The notes beneath the pieces were generated by a model. It did not search any database, was not told where the DNA came from, and worked only from the letters and a program-made list of their open reading frames with translations. A stretch of DNA of 7,907 nt, taken from assembly GCA_030145595.1 (NCBI GenBank), contig JAQYVG010000021.1, forward strand, positions 1 through 7,907, given 5' to 3'. Positions within the stretch are counted from its first letter, which is position 1. Each line of letters begins with the position of its first letter. This stretch comes from Desulfobacterales bacterium (GTDB taxonomy: Bacteria; Desulfobacterota; Desulfobacteria; Desulfobacterales; UBA11574). This document shows positions 1-7,133 of the stretch, one piece after another. A program made the translations under genes and the position numbers.

Positions 1-1
1 G

Positions 2-241
2 GAGACGATTGGCAATTTATGGCACATCTGGCTCATTGGAGTGATTGGTAGCTTATTTTACTTACTATGGACTTCATGGGAATATTTTTCTGTCATCATA
101 AAAGGGGATGATCTTGAAAACGATCCCGAGGACAAGGCCATCACTAAAGCGACTCTTCGTGCATTTTGGCCACTTGTCTCGGCAGGTCTATTTTTTGTGC
201 TGCTTGTATTGGCATCGTTTTATAATTTAATAATTGCTTAG
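2..241 (+). CDS. small membrane protein, 3' end (5' end outside window)
   Basis: This reading frame is open to the left edge of the window and ends at a TAG at 239-241, leaving 79 residues. A GTG at 41 could start a 66-residue protein, but the frame continues upstream with hydrophobic, Trp-rich residues (LWHIWLIG), so the true start is probably outside the window. Two membrane segments are visible. The first runs from about residue 6 to 33 (aromatic-rich, LFYLLWTSWEYF). The second is near the C-terminus (FWPLVSAGLFFVLLVLASFY). A short acidic loop with KGDDLENDPEDK lies between them. I do not recognise the family and see no catalytic motif. It points the same way as the carbonic anhydrase gene, 147 bp upstream of it, but nothing shows the two are co-transcribed. 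Confidence 0.55.
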   Translation, partial: ETIGNLWHIWLIGVIGSLFYLLWTSWEYFSVIIKGDDLENDPEDKAITKATLRAFWPLVSAGLFFVLLVLASFYNLIIA

Positions 242-388
242 AAACGCAGCTATTCCCCGTACAACGAAAACACTATATGAGGTGAATTCAAGTTGTAAGT
301 GCACCACGAAAATGGCAATGAATCGCATCAATTTTTCAGTATTATTCGCTTAACCATCAAATTACATATGCAATAGGGATAAGTACGA

Positions 389-1192
389 ATGAAAAAAAGA
401 AAAAAAATTCGCACGGGGATCGTTTTGGTATTGGGTTTGGTTTTGGTTTCCGCAAATATCGCTGCAGGTGATGTTTGCAAGGGTTATCCACCTCAAGCGC
501 CGCGAGATATAGACAATCGTGCCGGAGAGAATAAGTCTAGGTTCTCAATGGCGCCCAGCTATACGGAGTTGAATCTGTGCCATCTTCATTTCCACGTCAA
601 TGCAGAACACAAGTCGAAAGATTTTTCAATCTACGCCGGTGATGGTATAAATGGTCTTGGCGGTGGATATCAATGCAATAATAGTACGTCCCTGACAAAG
701 TCAGAGTTGCAAGCACCGATGACAAATTTTTGTAAAGATGTAAAACCAGGTGATACGATTGAGGTGCACTGGGTATATACATCCTGTGACGTGAAACCTG
801 CAAAAACTCTCAAAGGTTGCTTTTCTGACAGTTGCATCAATCCCAATCTGCGTGTGGAGGCCCAGGTTTTCACCGTGGTTAATGACGCATTAGCACTCAA
901 CTTTTGGGACTTCACTTATGACGGCAATATCGTAAACGGGTACCACCAGGCCAAAGCACTTCCAACGAACACCGGCAAACCAGTCGAGTATGTGGGGTCT
1001 ACAACGGGCTCAATGTATACTGAACAGAAATGTTCGCCCTTTCAAGGCGCGTGGAGTGTTCGGCCAAAGTGCGCTAAAATCGACATCAATAGCCTTAGCG
1101 AGTGGTGTAAAAATAATGTCTTTGAAGAAAATCATGCGCACGGTGTCAGAAAACTTGTCACAAATCCGAAGCTTCTGGAGGAAATAAAATAA
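389..1192 (+). CDS. delta-class carbonic anhydrase, exported
   Basis: The 267-residue product matches bacterial delta-class carbonic anhydrases as I recall them; these interconvert CO2 and bicarbonate with a zinc centre. The N-terminus is a clear signal peptide: a KKRKK basic stretch, a hydrophobic core at residues 10-25 (IVLVLGLVLVSANIAA), and likely cleavage after about A26 or G27. The protein should therefore act in the periplasm or outside the cell. Residues 65-74 (HLHFHVNAEH) followed by TIEVHWVY (H127) reproduce the alpha-CA layout of two alternating His, a Glu-His pair and a later third His. By that analogy H67, H69 and H127 are the likely zinc ligands and E73 the supporting acid. Other family stretches are RVEAQV (155-160), GYHQA (184-188), YVGSTTG (201-207), FQGAWSVRPK (218-227) and HAHGVRKLVTNP (249-260). 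Ten cysteines suggest disulfides. An AGGGA-like ribosome site (about 375-379) lies 9 bases before the ATG. Fold-level assignment is strong; the individual ligand roles are inferred. Confidence 0.88.
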   Translation: MKKRKKIRTGIVLVLGLVLVSANIAAGDVCKGYPPQAPRDIDNRAGENKSRFSMAPSYTELNLCHLHFHVNAEHKSKDFSIYAGDGINGLGGGYQCNNSTSLTKSELQAPMTNFCKDVKPGDTIEVHWVYTSCDVKPAKTLKGCFSDSCINPNLRVEAQVFTVVNDALALNFWDFTYDGNIVNGYHQAKALPTNTGKPVEYVGSTTGSMYTEQKCSPFQGAWSVRPKCAKIDINSLSEWCKNNVFEENHAHGVRKLVTNPKLLEEIK

Positions 1193-1277
1193 CGTTTTTC
1201 AACACAGATTCACCAAATTAGAGATGCGAAATTTGAGTATGTATTTATGGGTGTTGGGAGGGGTTTTGAATCCAGTT

Positions 1278-3569
1278 TTAGTTGTTTTGGAACTGACTAG
1301 CCAGGTCATTATCAACCACGTACATGCAGATTTCCTTGGCGCCCTGCTCGGTATACTTCCATTTATCACAAAGATTGTTCATCAGGAAGGTTACATCGTT
1401 CCGGATTTTTTTGTCGTAAGTCTTAAAATCTTCCGTGTCGTAGTCCTTGATGGCGCGCCTAAAGTTTTCGTTTTCAAGGAAAGGTTCCAGCACCTTTTCT
1501 TTCAGGTGGTGAACATAGCGTTCATGCAGAGAATTATATACATTCGTTTCAGTAATCGCTTTTCCTTCAACCAAAATCTCCTGGGTCAACGTCCGGGAGG
1601 TATATTCCTGGTGGATGCTCCTTCTAAACAGATAGCGATCGTGATTATTTAGTTTTCCACTCAACAGGCGCGTTTCGATATTCTTGAAGAAATCTTCGGT
1701 TATTTCCAGTTTTTCCCCGGTAAACTTGCACTTTTCGACGTCTCCTATTTCGAAGTTAACGGCAAAAAGATAGTTTTGAATATCTCTGGATATCTGTTCC
1801 TCATTGTAATAGTAGAGTGACTCTTTGACTTCCTGCAGTACCGTGTAGTTGTACATGCGCAGCAGTGAATCGAGAAACCCTTTGGGAATCGAATCTTTGA
1901 TTTCCGGGCGAGATTTAGTGAAAAAATTATTCAACATTGACATGTTGATGAGTTTGTCGCCCTTGGCATATTTGGAATAAAGCTCATTAAATATTTTAAT
2001 GGAATCGCGCCCGGAAATGCCAAGCTTGCCTTCTGTTTCCGATTCTGCAATGATTTTGCGTCGGCGTTTTGCCGTTAATTGTTTTCTATCTTCCTGCGTC
2101 AGCCAGGCCGGAATATATCCGGCATAAAGGTTCATCTTGAGAAGCTGCAGGTTCTCATCACAATAAAGGTTGTATTTGTCCGCATCGCCGATCCATTCCA
2201 ACATTACCGGTGACTTGGTGTTTAGCCGGGAGGCGATAATAACACGGGCAAAATTGTTAAGTACTCTGGGCAAAAAGCTATGGCCAATATGTTTTCCGAA
2301 AATGTTATTGTAAATCTCTACCTCTGTATTCAGATCCAGAACATAGGGAATTTGTATATTCTCAATGCGGTCTGAGAAGGAAGGGAAGTCTTTTATGTTT
2401 TTTTTATCTTCGGGGTTCATCAGCGCCAGAAATAGCGAGTTTACGTTTTCCTCAATATCTTCCACTTTGTGGATGCCTTCACTGATAATGTTGTGAAGCT
2501 GGATCAATCGCTCGGTATTGTTGGATTTGATGTCCATGAGAGCGTAAATGCCGTTGTTGGTTTTGGCATAGCGCGAATATAAATATCTAATCTGGTTGCC
2601 GTCCTGCAGCATCATGTTCAACCGGCTTTGGAGAGCGTTATTGCTGAACGTATTTTCTCTTGAAGGTTTATCGCCGGGATTAAAGACGCTGATGCCTTCT
2701 CCGAGGCGCCTGTTGAACGGGTACGATCTTGCATACAGCATCTTAAAGACTTTCTGGGGACTCTTCAGTTTGCCCAATAGCGCCTGGTACAGGGAACTGC
2801 AAATCGTACAAGGATTGTCGCTGAATACCCAGTCGTATTCTTTCTCGGTAAACAGTTTCCATTTAAGTTCATCATTATTAAACAGGTCATCGAAAAAAGG
2901 CCGGCGGTAATCTTTGGGAATCATCAAAACAGGGTGATCATGACTGGGACAGGGCACTTCTATGTATTCCGGCGTTGAAACCAGATGGGTTTGGGGTTTA
3001 AACAATTCATGCTGATCCTGAGTCGACTTTTCCTGCATTTGAAGTAATTTTTCAAACATGGACATGGTAGCATGTTCTGAGGAACTCCCCAATATTGTAC
3101 GGTCCAATCTCCAGACGGTTTCGTGACAAGCGCCGTCTTCGGTATTGGTATACTCTTCAAACTTCGTTAAAAGGTTGTTTAAAAAAGTACTCTTTCCGCT
3201 GCCGTGAGGACCTTCAAAAATATAGATCTTATTTTGCTGGGCACCGCGCTGCAAAGCTTCAACAAGGTTTATCAGCCGATTGGCAAAGAGTCGGTCGGCG
3301 AAAAAGGGGTTATCTAAACCTTCTACAAAGAGTCGGCTGCAATCGTAGCGGACGAAATCGATCGATTCGGGATCATCGGGGTACTCGTTGACGCCTTCTC
3401 CAACATAAGTCTTGATCATGTCATGAAACACCTGGAAAATATTGCGCAGCACAACAGACGGCTTGGCGACAAGCCCTTGGAGAAATTCCTCAAAGGCTAT
3501 GGTGGCGCGCTGGTCCCGGGAGCCCATGCTGCGATCGATATTTTCCATGGCTGTTTTAATGTTTTTCAT
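1278..3569 (-). CDS. second, divergent PrkA-like AAA+ serine protein kinase
   Basis: This 763-residue protein has the layout of the PrkA/YeaG family. The AAA ATPase part contains Walker A GPHGSGKST at residues 120-128. Next come CPSHDHPVLMIP (207-218) and CTIC (254-257), a His/Cys pattern found at the same place in PrkA proteins that may bind metal. NNGIYALMDIK (338-348) fits the family's Walker B-region segment, LFLALMNPEDK (379-389) a sensor-1-like segment, and SDRIENIQIPYV (399-410) the family's Arg-containing stretch. The C-terminal third is long and charged, with a basic KRRRK at 501-505. It ends in KYTEQGAKEI, which lines up with the PrkA C-terminal signature but lacks its Cys pair. At 763 residues it is over 100 longer than typical PrkA (about 630-645). 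I chose the ATG at 3569-3567 because an AGGA sits 6 bases before it. An in-frame ATG at 3638 would overlap the end of spoVR by 61 bases. It probably phosphorylates partners or acts as an AAA+ machine with SpoVR; the substrate is unknown. Confidence 0.85.
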   Translation of the reverse strand: MKNIKTAMENIDRSMGSRDQRATIAFEEFLQGLVAKPSVVLRNIFQVFHDMIKTYVGEGVNEYPDDPESIDFVRYDCSRLFVEGLDNPFFADRLFANRLINLVEALQRGAQQNKIYIFEGPHGSGKSTFLNNLLTKFEEYTNTEDGACHETVWRLDRTILGSSSEHATMSMFEKLLQMQEKSTQDQHELFKPQTHLVSTPEYIEVPCPSHDHPVLMIPKDYRRPFFDDLFNNDELKWKLFTEKEYDWVFSDNPCTICSSLYQALLGKLKSPQKVFKMLYARSYPFNRRLGEGISVFNPGDKPSRENTFSNNALQSRLNMMLQDGNQIRYLYSRYAKTNNGIYALMDIKSNNTERLIQLHNIISEGIHKVEDIEENVNSLFLALMNPEDKKNIKDFPSFSDRIENIQIPYVLDLNTEVEIYNNIFGKHIGHSFLPRVLNNFARVIIASRLNTKSPVMLEWIGDADKYNLYCDENLQLLKMNLYAGYIPAWLTQEDRKQLTAKRRRKIIAESETEGKLGISGRDSIKIFNELYSKYAKGDKLINMSMLNNFFTKSRPEIKDSIPKGFLDSLLRMYNYTVLQEVKESLYYYNEEQISRDIQNYLFAVNFEIGDVEKCKFTGEKLEITEDFFKNIETRLLSGKLNNHDRYLFRRSIHQEYTSRTLTQEILVEGKAITETNVYNSLHERYVHHLKEKVLEPFLENENFRRAIKDYDTEDFKTYDKKIRNDVTFLMNNLCDKWKYTEQGAKEICMYVVDNDLASQFQNN

Positions 3570-3580
3570 ACGGTGTCCTA
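3570..3580 (-). promoter_or_regulatory. ribosome binding site of second prkA-like gene, overlapping spoVR stop
   Basis: On the minus strand the bases read TAGGACACCGT and then ATG. The AG of the spoVR TAG stop is also the start of the AGGA Shine-Dalgarno core, which lies 6 bases before the start codon. This settles the start of the downstream gene at 3569 and implies translational coupling: ribosomes finishing spoVR are already placed to begin the kinase. Confidence 0.75.
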
Positions 3581-5233
3581 CACAAGCTTTTTTCTGGTAA
3601 GCTCGCGATCTTGCATGGTATACAATACCCGTTCCCATTGCACTTCCTGCACCTGCTCTTCTGTTTGCGAAGGGCTTGGGTAGCCGAAGAATGCGTCGTG
3701 TCCCTGCGCCGGTTTTGTCGGCACAACCTCGCTTGTTTCAAGCTGAACAGGTCCGCCCCAGAGATATTCAATCCCCATCATGGTATTAAAGATAAAATCC
3801 TTAACCAGAGGTTTCTCTTCAAAGTGATGCACAAGATAAAGCTTGTTGTCGACGTTTTTCTCCGGATCGACTGTAATATGCGGGGGGTGATAGAGGGAGT
3901 TTTGCAGCATCTGCCGATAGTCTTGAGCCTTGCGGCTCTTGACATAGTACTTCCAAACCATTTTTTCAGAGTTTAATTTTTTTCCGGCTACAAACAGTTT
4001 GTTTTTGGTGACAAAATCCTGATCAACAAATGTGTTGATCAACATGGAATCGGAAAAGTTTTCACGAACTTTAAAAATAAATTCCTGCCCCTTACCTGTT
4101 TTTGCATCAAACTTTTTACGCCCGTCCAAATCAGAGCGCCGCTGAAAATCCAAGGAATATTTTCCTTTGTCGGCTATTTCTTCGATATAGTAAAATAGCC
4201 GCATCCCCAGGGCATAAGGGTTCAGCCCTACGCGCGGCAACGATGTAACCGCGGAATTGACGCGGGCAAAATCGAACTCGTGTCCCTTGATGCGCTCATC
4301 CGGCAGGAAAAGGTTTTCGTGCCAATAGCTGGCCCAGCCTTCATTCATGATTTTTGTTCGAATCTGCGGCTGGAGGAACAGAGATGTTTTGCGTACCACC
4401 TGCATGACCGATTCCATCCACTTGTTTTCATCTTTATTGATGAAGTCAGCGTTTTCCATTAAAAACTGAATCAGATCAATTTTTGGCTTGGCGCCGTTTT
4501 CAAGATATTTTTTAAAATGCGCTTCGAATTCAGGGTATTTTTTGATCGCATCCGCAAAGAAGGATTGTTCACCCAGGTCCTGGTGAGTACGCATACAGTC
4601 ATTGTACCTTTCAATTTCCTTAATATATTCGTGAATTTTTATATCTTTAACAGCCTGTAAAAACACATCAAAATAGTAGTCGAGGCGTTTAGGCCGGGTT
4701 GTGGCCGATCCGCGATTCACGCGGGAAAGCTCATCGTAATATCCTGCCAGATTATCTATACCGCGGGTAAACTCAATAATGTAATCTACCCATCTGCCCT
4801 TTTCCGATCGGAGGTTGGCGATCAGACGCTTGTCTGCCAAGGCCTGGCCGTTGAAATCATCGTCCCAGGTATGGCGAAAGTACAGGTTGTTTTGAAAAAA
4901 ATCGACGTGGGCAATGACATGATAAAATATCATCACGTTCAACCAGTCAGGGTTGTTGTCGTTGTAAAAAGAGATGGCCGGCCGTGTGTTAATAACTGTT
5001 TCATAAGGATTGCCGGGGTAAAGCTCATAGCGGCCTTTTTCTTTAAGGACTTCAACATCATGAACCCAGTAGTCGTAAAGATTCGGAATCATCACTTTGG
5101 GGGTCAACTCCAGCAGATCCCGGTTGGTTACAATATACTCTAAGGTTTCGTCCTCAAAGCGCAAGCCGGCGGCACGCGCTCTTTCTTTGCAGCCTTCCAT
5201 AATTTTTTTGGTATGCTGGTTGATCAGTTCCAT
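3578..5233 (-). CDS. spoVR: SpoVR family protein
   Basis: The 551-residue product is a SpoVR-family protein (B. subtilis SpoVR, needed for proper spore cortex; E. coli YcgB). The biochemical activity is not settled. Hallmarks are NPYETVINTRPAISFY (75-90), FYHVIAHVDFFQNN (103-116, with H105, H109 and D111), NEGWASYWHE (297-306), GLNPYALGMRLFYYIEE (336-352), and the C-terminal LYLVHHFEEKPL with LWGGPVQLET (491-500). The conserved His/Asp/Glu residues would suit metal binding, which is inference. The chosen ATG (5233-5231) has a GGA 6 bases upstream and gives MELINQHTKK, close to where homologues begin. A GTG at 5293 would add 20 residues (with a Cys and a Lys pair) that do not look like family sequence. 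The gene follows the yeaH-like gene after 211 bp and is tightly coupled to the second kinase gene (8-bp gap). The C-terminal 40 residues after LET are a Pro/Gln-rich extension specific to this copy. Confidence 0.94.
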   Translation of the reverse strand: MELINQHTKKIMEGCKERARAAGLRFEDETLEYIVTNRDLLELTPKVMIPNLYDYWVHDVEVLKEKGRYELYPGNPYETVINTRPAISFYNDNNPDWLNVMIFYHVIAHVDFFQNNLYFRHTWDDDFNGQALADKRLIANLRSEKGRWVDYIIEFTRGIDNLAGYYDELSRVNRGSATTRPKRLDYYFDVFLQAVKDIKIHEYIKEIERYNDCMRTHQDLGEQSFFADAIKKYPEFEAHFKKYLENGAKPKIDLIQFLMENADFINKDENKWMESVMQVVRKTSLFLQPQIRTKIMNEGWASYWHENLFLPDERIKGHEFDFARVNSAVTSLPRVGLNPYALGMRLFYYIEEIADKGKYSLDFQRRSDLDGRKKFDAKTGKGQEFIFKVRENFSDSMLINTFVDQDFVTKNKLFVAGKKLNSEKMVWKYYVKSRKAQDYRQMLQNSLYHPPHITVDPEKNVDNKLYLVHHFEEKPLVKDFIFNTMMGIEYLWGGPVQLETSEVVPTKPAQGHDAFFGYPSPSQTEEQVQEVQWERVLYTMQDRELTRKKLV

Positions 5234-5311
5234 TGTTCGTCCAAATAAACATGCTTTTTTATAAGTTAATCGAGATTCAACAAGTATTGCCACCTCATGC
5301 GCTTTTAGGTT

Positions 5312-5392
5312 CAGTCATTTGTTATCTGTCATTTGTATCGTCGTCGGCCAGTCATTTTTAACCAATGACGAATGACCACTGACAAGTGACAG
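5312..5392. repeat. GTCATT-type heptamer repeat arrays, facing each other
   Basis: Bases 5312-5332 are three 7-base units on the plus strand (CAGTCAT, TTGTTAT, CTGTCAT), followed by an isolated CAGTCAT at 5349-5355. Bases 5361-5392, read on the minus strand, give CTGTCAC, TTGTCAG, TGGTCAT and TCGTCAT in strict 7-base register. The consensus is NNGTCAT. Because the arrays face each other, the region can fold back, for example GTCATT (5351-5356) with AATGAC (5364-5369). It lies entirely between the yeaH-like and spoVR genes and is non-coding. Confidence 0.7.
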
Positions 5393-5407
5393 TTAAACTT
5401 TTTATAA

Positions 5408-5448
5408 GCGGCGCAGCCGCGCTACATAAAATCGCGCAGCGATTTTAT
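5408..5448 (-). repeat. tandem hairpins at the 3' end of the yeaH-like gene
   Basis: Bases 5426-5448 are a perfect 10-bp inverted repeat (ATAAAATCGC and GCGATTTTAT) with a 3-base GCA loop. Bases 5408-5420 are a second perfect repeat (GCGGC, GCA loop, GCCGC). The yeaH-like stop codon (5447-5445) lies inside the first stem. On the minus strand the second hairpin is followed by TTATAAAAAG, which is too poor in T for a standard intrinsic terminator. A weak terminator, an mRNA 3'-end stabiliser, or a REP-like element are all possible. Confidence 0.6.
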
Positions 5449-6839
5449 TCGCTGATCAATCTCTTGATGCCTTCAATAAGCCGCTGTTCGTCAGAATCTT
5501 CCTGCAAGACATCAAGCCGGAGTAGTTTAGGCTTTTCTTCCAGCAGCTTTGATTTGTTCAAGTACCTTTCAACTTCGGTGCTGTTGGCAGAGTCGCTGGC
5601 GTGTGCCGCGATCGTAATACCGATTCGGTTGGCATAGGCCAGCATCTTTTTTAATTCCGGAATGGTCTCTTTTCCGCTGGTATCCCAGTCATCTCCGTCG
5701 GTTCCGTGGAAAATATAAATATTATAATCCTGAGCCAGGTTTTCTTTTTCCACAATTTCGTTGACCATGCGATAGGCTGAAGACACCTGCGTACCGCCGG
5801 CGACTTTGGAGTTGTAATAGGTATAAAAATCTTTAACTTCTTTGGCCTTGGTATCATGCACGATAAAACGGGTTTCCACCTGCCTGTCATATTGGTACAA
5901 TAACCAGCTGTAGATCAGGACGTGCTGGGACACCACAAGCTCAGTGGCTTTGCCTATCATGGAGCCCGAATAGTCTCTTAAGAAAAAGACCATGGCCTGG
6001 GACTCATAGTCTTTTTCACGGGAGAGGATGCGATAGATTTTATCGTTGGGCGCGATCAGAAAGCCGGTGGGGTCGATATTGCCGACATCGGGCAGATTCC
6101 CCAGGCTGATATTGGTTTCAACGATTTTGCGCAACGTAGCCCTTTTGTCAATGATCTGGCCAAAACCCCGATGTCTGTCGGTCATGTCATAGGTATAACG
6201 GGTGAGGGAGCGCTTTTTGCCCTTGTCTTTAAGGTTGGGGAGTTCAAACTTCTCCGTGAGAATCTTACCCATATCATAGGCATTGGACTCCATCTCATGC
6301 TGGCCGTCATCGCCTTCGCCCGGTCCCGCTCCCTGTTCAACATCTTGGGGGCGCAGCGGCTCTTCGCCGATGGTTTCATTCTCTTCGCCGTCACCTGATC
6401 CACCGGCCTGTTCTTCTTCAAAAGGCTGCAATGTCGGGTCATGAATAAATTTTTCTTCTGCGGTGGTGGGTACCACCACGACCTTATCTTTATCCCCCTT
6501 GCCCGGTTTGATCATGCGACCGATTCGTATTTTGCGCGGAAACCCATCGTCCACTCTTTTTTTGTCACGTTCCAGCAGTTCGTCAACGCTGCGCAAACAG
6601 GTAGTGTAAGTACTTTGAGGAGCATGGATGCCCTGCAAATCGAAAGGATCGTTGTATGCGTAAATATTATCTGAAGCACGGTCGAACGTATCGCTTGCAG
6701 CAGCTTTGGCACGCGCAACCGCCGGGGAGTCTTCGTGGGAATGATCGCCCTCTAATTCGGACAGGATCTTTTGCTCCTGTGAGGGTGTCAGGCCTCTTTG
6801 CTTAAGCTGATGATAAAGTTTTAACAGTTCAGGATCCAT
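5445..6839 (-). CDS. yeaH: DUF444 / YeaH family von Willebrand factor A protein
   Basis: The 464-residue product belongs to the DUF444 family (E. coli YeaH, about 427 residues; B. subtilis YhbH, about 390), the usual partner of PrkA. The C-terminal half is a von Willebrand A domain with an intact metal-ion-dependent adhesion site: DYSGS (D289, S291, S293), GGTQVSSAY (T350) and TDGDDWD (D381). The MIDAS implies divalent-metal-dependent protein binding in the cytoplasm. The N-terminal half has a basic segment (RKIRIGRMIKPGKGDKDK, 102-119), then a long acidic, Gly-rich linker (about 140-183) and a Lys/Arg patch (203-215); the linker is probably disordered. The start at 6839 is the first in-frame ATG, but no clear Shine-Dalgarno precedes it, so the start is less certain than the gene. 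It is separated from prkA by 294 bp and from spoVR by 211 bp, so it may have its own promoter. Confidence 0.93.
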   Translation of the reverse strand: MDPELLKLYHQLKQRGLTPSQEQKILSELEGDHSHEDSPAVARAKAAASDTFDRASDNIYAYNDPFDLQGIHAPQSTYTTCLRSVDELLERDKKRVDDGFPRKIRIGRMIKPGKGDKDKVVVVPTTAEEKFIHDPTLQPFEEEQAGGSGDGEENETIGEEPLRPQDVEQGAGPGEGDDGQHEMESNAYDMGKILTEKFELPNLKDKGKKRSLTRYTYDMTDRHRGFGQIIDKRATLRKIVETNISLGNLPDVGNIDPTGFLIAPNDKIYRILSREKDYESQAMVFFLRDYSGSMIGKATELVVSQHVLIYSWLLYQYDRQVETRFIVHDTKAKEVKDFYTYYNSKVAGGTQVSSAYRMVNEIVEKENLAQDYNIYIFHGTDGDDWDTSGKETIPELKKMLAYANRIGITIAAHASDSANSTEVERYLNKSKLLEEKPKLLRLDVLQEDSDEQRLIEGIKRLISE

Positions 6840-6910
6840 GGTGTTGGTTTCATGCTGTCTTATTTGGAACTACCAATTTCTTTTCCAAAATAATGATTAT
6901 CAATCGTTAA

Positions 6911-6941
6911 CAGTCAGTTGTCATTAGTCATTGGTCATTTG
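6911..6941 (+). repeat. short GTCATT-type heptamer array
   Basis: Four 7-base units lie in register on the plus strand: CAGTCAG (6911-6917), TTGTCAT (6918-6924), TAGTCAT (6925-6931) and TGGTCAT (6932-6938), then TTG. The consensus NNGTCAT is the same as in the arrays downstream of the yeaH-like gene, so this gene is bracketed by the same repeat family. There is no coding potential here. Confidence 0.7.
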
Positions 6942-6997
6942 AAAAAAAAGACTGCTACGCTTTAGGATCGCTTCGCTGAAGGAAAAAAAGTCTTTTT
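6942..6997 (-). terminator. candidate terminator downstream of prkA
   Basis: Perfect 9-base arms AAAAAGACT (6945-6953) and AGTCTTTTT (6989-6997) enclose 35 bases that contain a small inner hairpin (CTTC-GCT-GAAG, 6971-6981). Read on the minus strand, the element follows the prkA stop by about 137 bases and ends in a run of eight T (6949-6942), as an intrinsic terminator would. The outer stem is A/T-rich and the enclosed region long, so termination may be partial. It would separate prkA transcription from the yeaH-like gene. Confidence 0.45.
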
Positions 6998-7024
6998 ATC
7001 AATATCCCTCAAGGCCGCCAGGCC

Positions 7025-7053
7025 GCTCCTCAAACGAAGTGCTCCTCAAACGA
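7025..7053. repeat. 13-bp direct repeat
   Basis: GCTCCTCAAACGA occurs at 7025-7037 and exactly again at 7041-7053, a 16-base period. Just upstream, GGCCGC is also repeated (7013-7018 and 7021-7026). The repeats lie in the non-coding gap between prkA and the yeaH-like gene. They may be a protein binding site or simple sequence decay; nothing in the sequence decides between these. Confidence 0.5.
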
Positions 7054-7133
7054 TTTCTCCAATTACAAGTGGCACAATAAAAAATTTCAAGGCCAAGATT
7101 ATAGCCATGCAAAAAATAATTATGTATTACAGG

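Noticed and set aside
1193..1277. Bidirectional terminator between the carbonic anhydrase and second kinase genes
   Set aside because: Only a 6-base pairing (CAACAC with GTGTTG, about 45 bases apart) is visible with no good T tract, so no terminator is called.
1224..1652. 142-codon open frame on the plus strand opposite the second prkA-like gene
   Set aside because: It is antisense to the conserved C-terminus of the kinase and shows no domain or good ribosome site.
3570..3638. Longer second kinase starting at the ATG at 3638
   Set aside because: It would overlap spoVR by 61 bases, while the ATG at 3569 has an AGGA 6 bases upstream.
5234..5293. Longer spoVR starting at the GTG at 5293
   Set aside because: The extra 20 residues do not look like SpoVR N-termini, and the ATG at 5233 has a better placed GGA.
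5312..5392. Possible CRISPR array
   Set aside because: The units are only 7 bases long, degenerate and contiguous without spacers, so this is a simple heptamer repeat.
6871..6888. Sigma-54-like promoter (TTGG-N8-TTGG on the minus strand) before the yeaH-like gene
   Set aside because: The spacing fits, but the -12 element has GG instead of GC and the -24 element lacks CAC; too weak to report as a promoter, though E. coli yeaGH does respond to NtrC.
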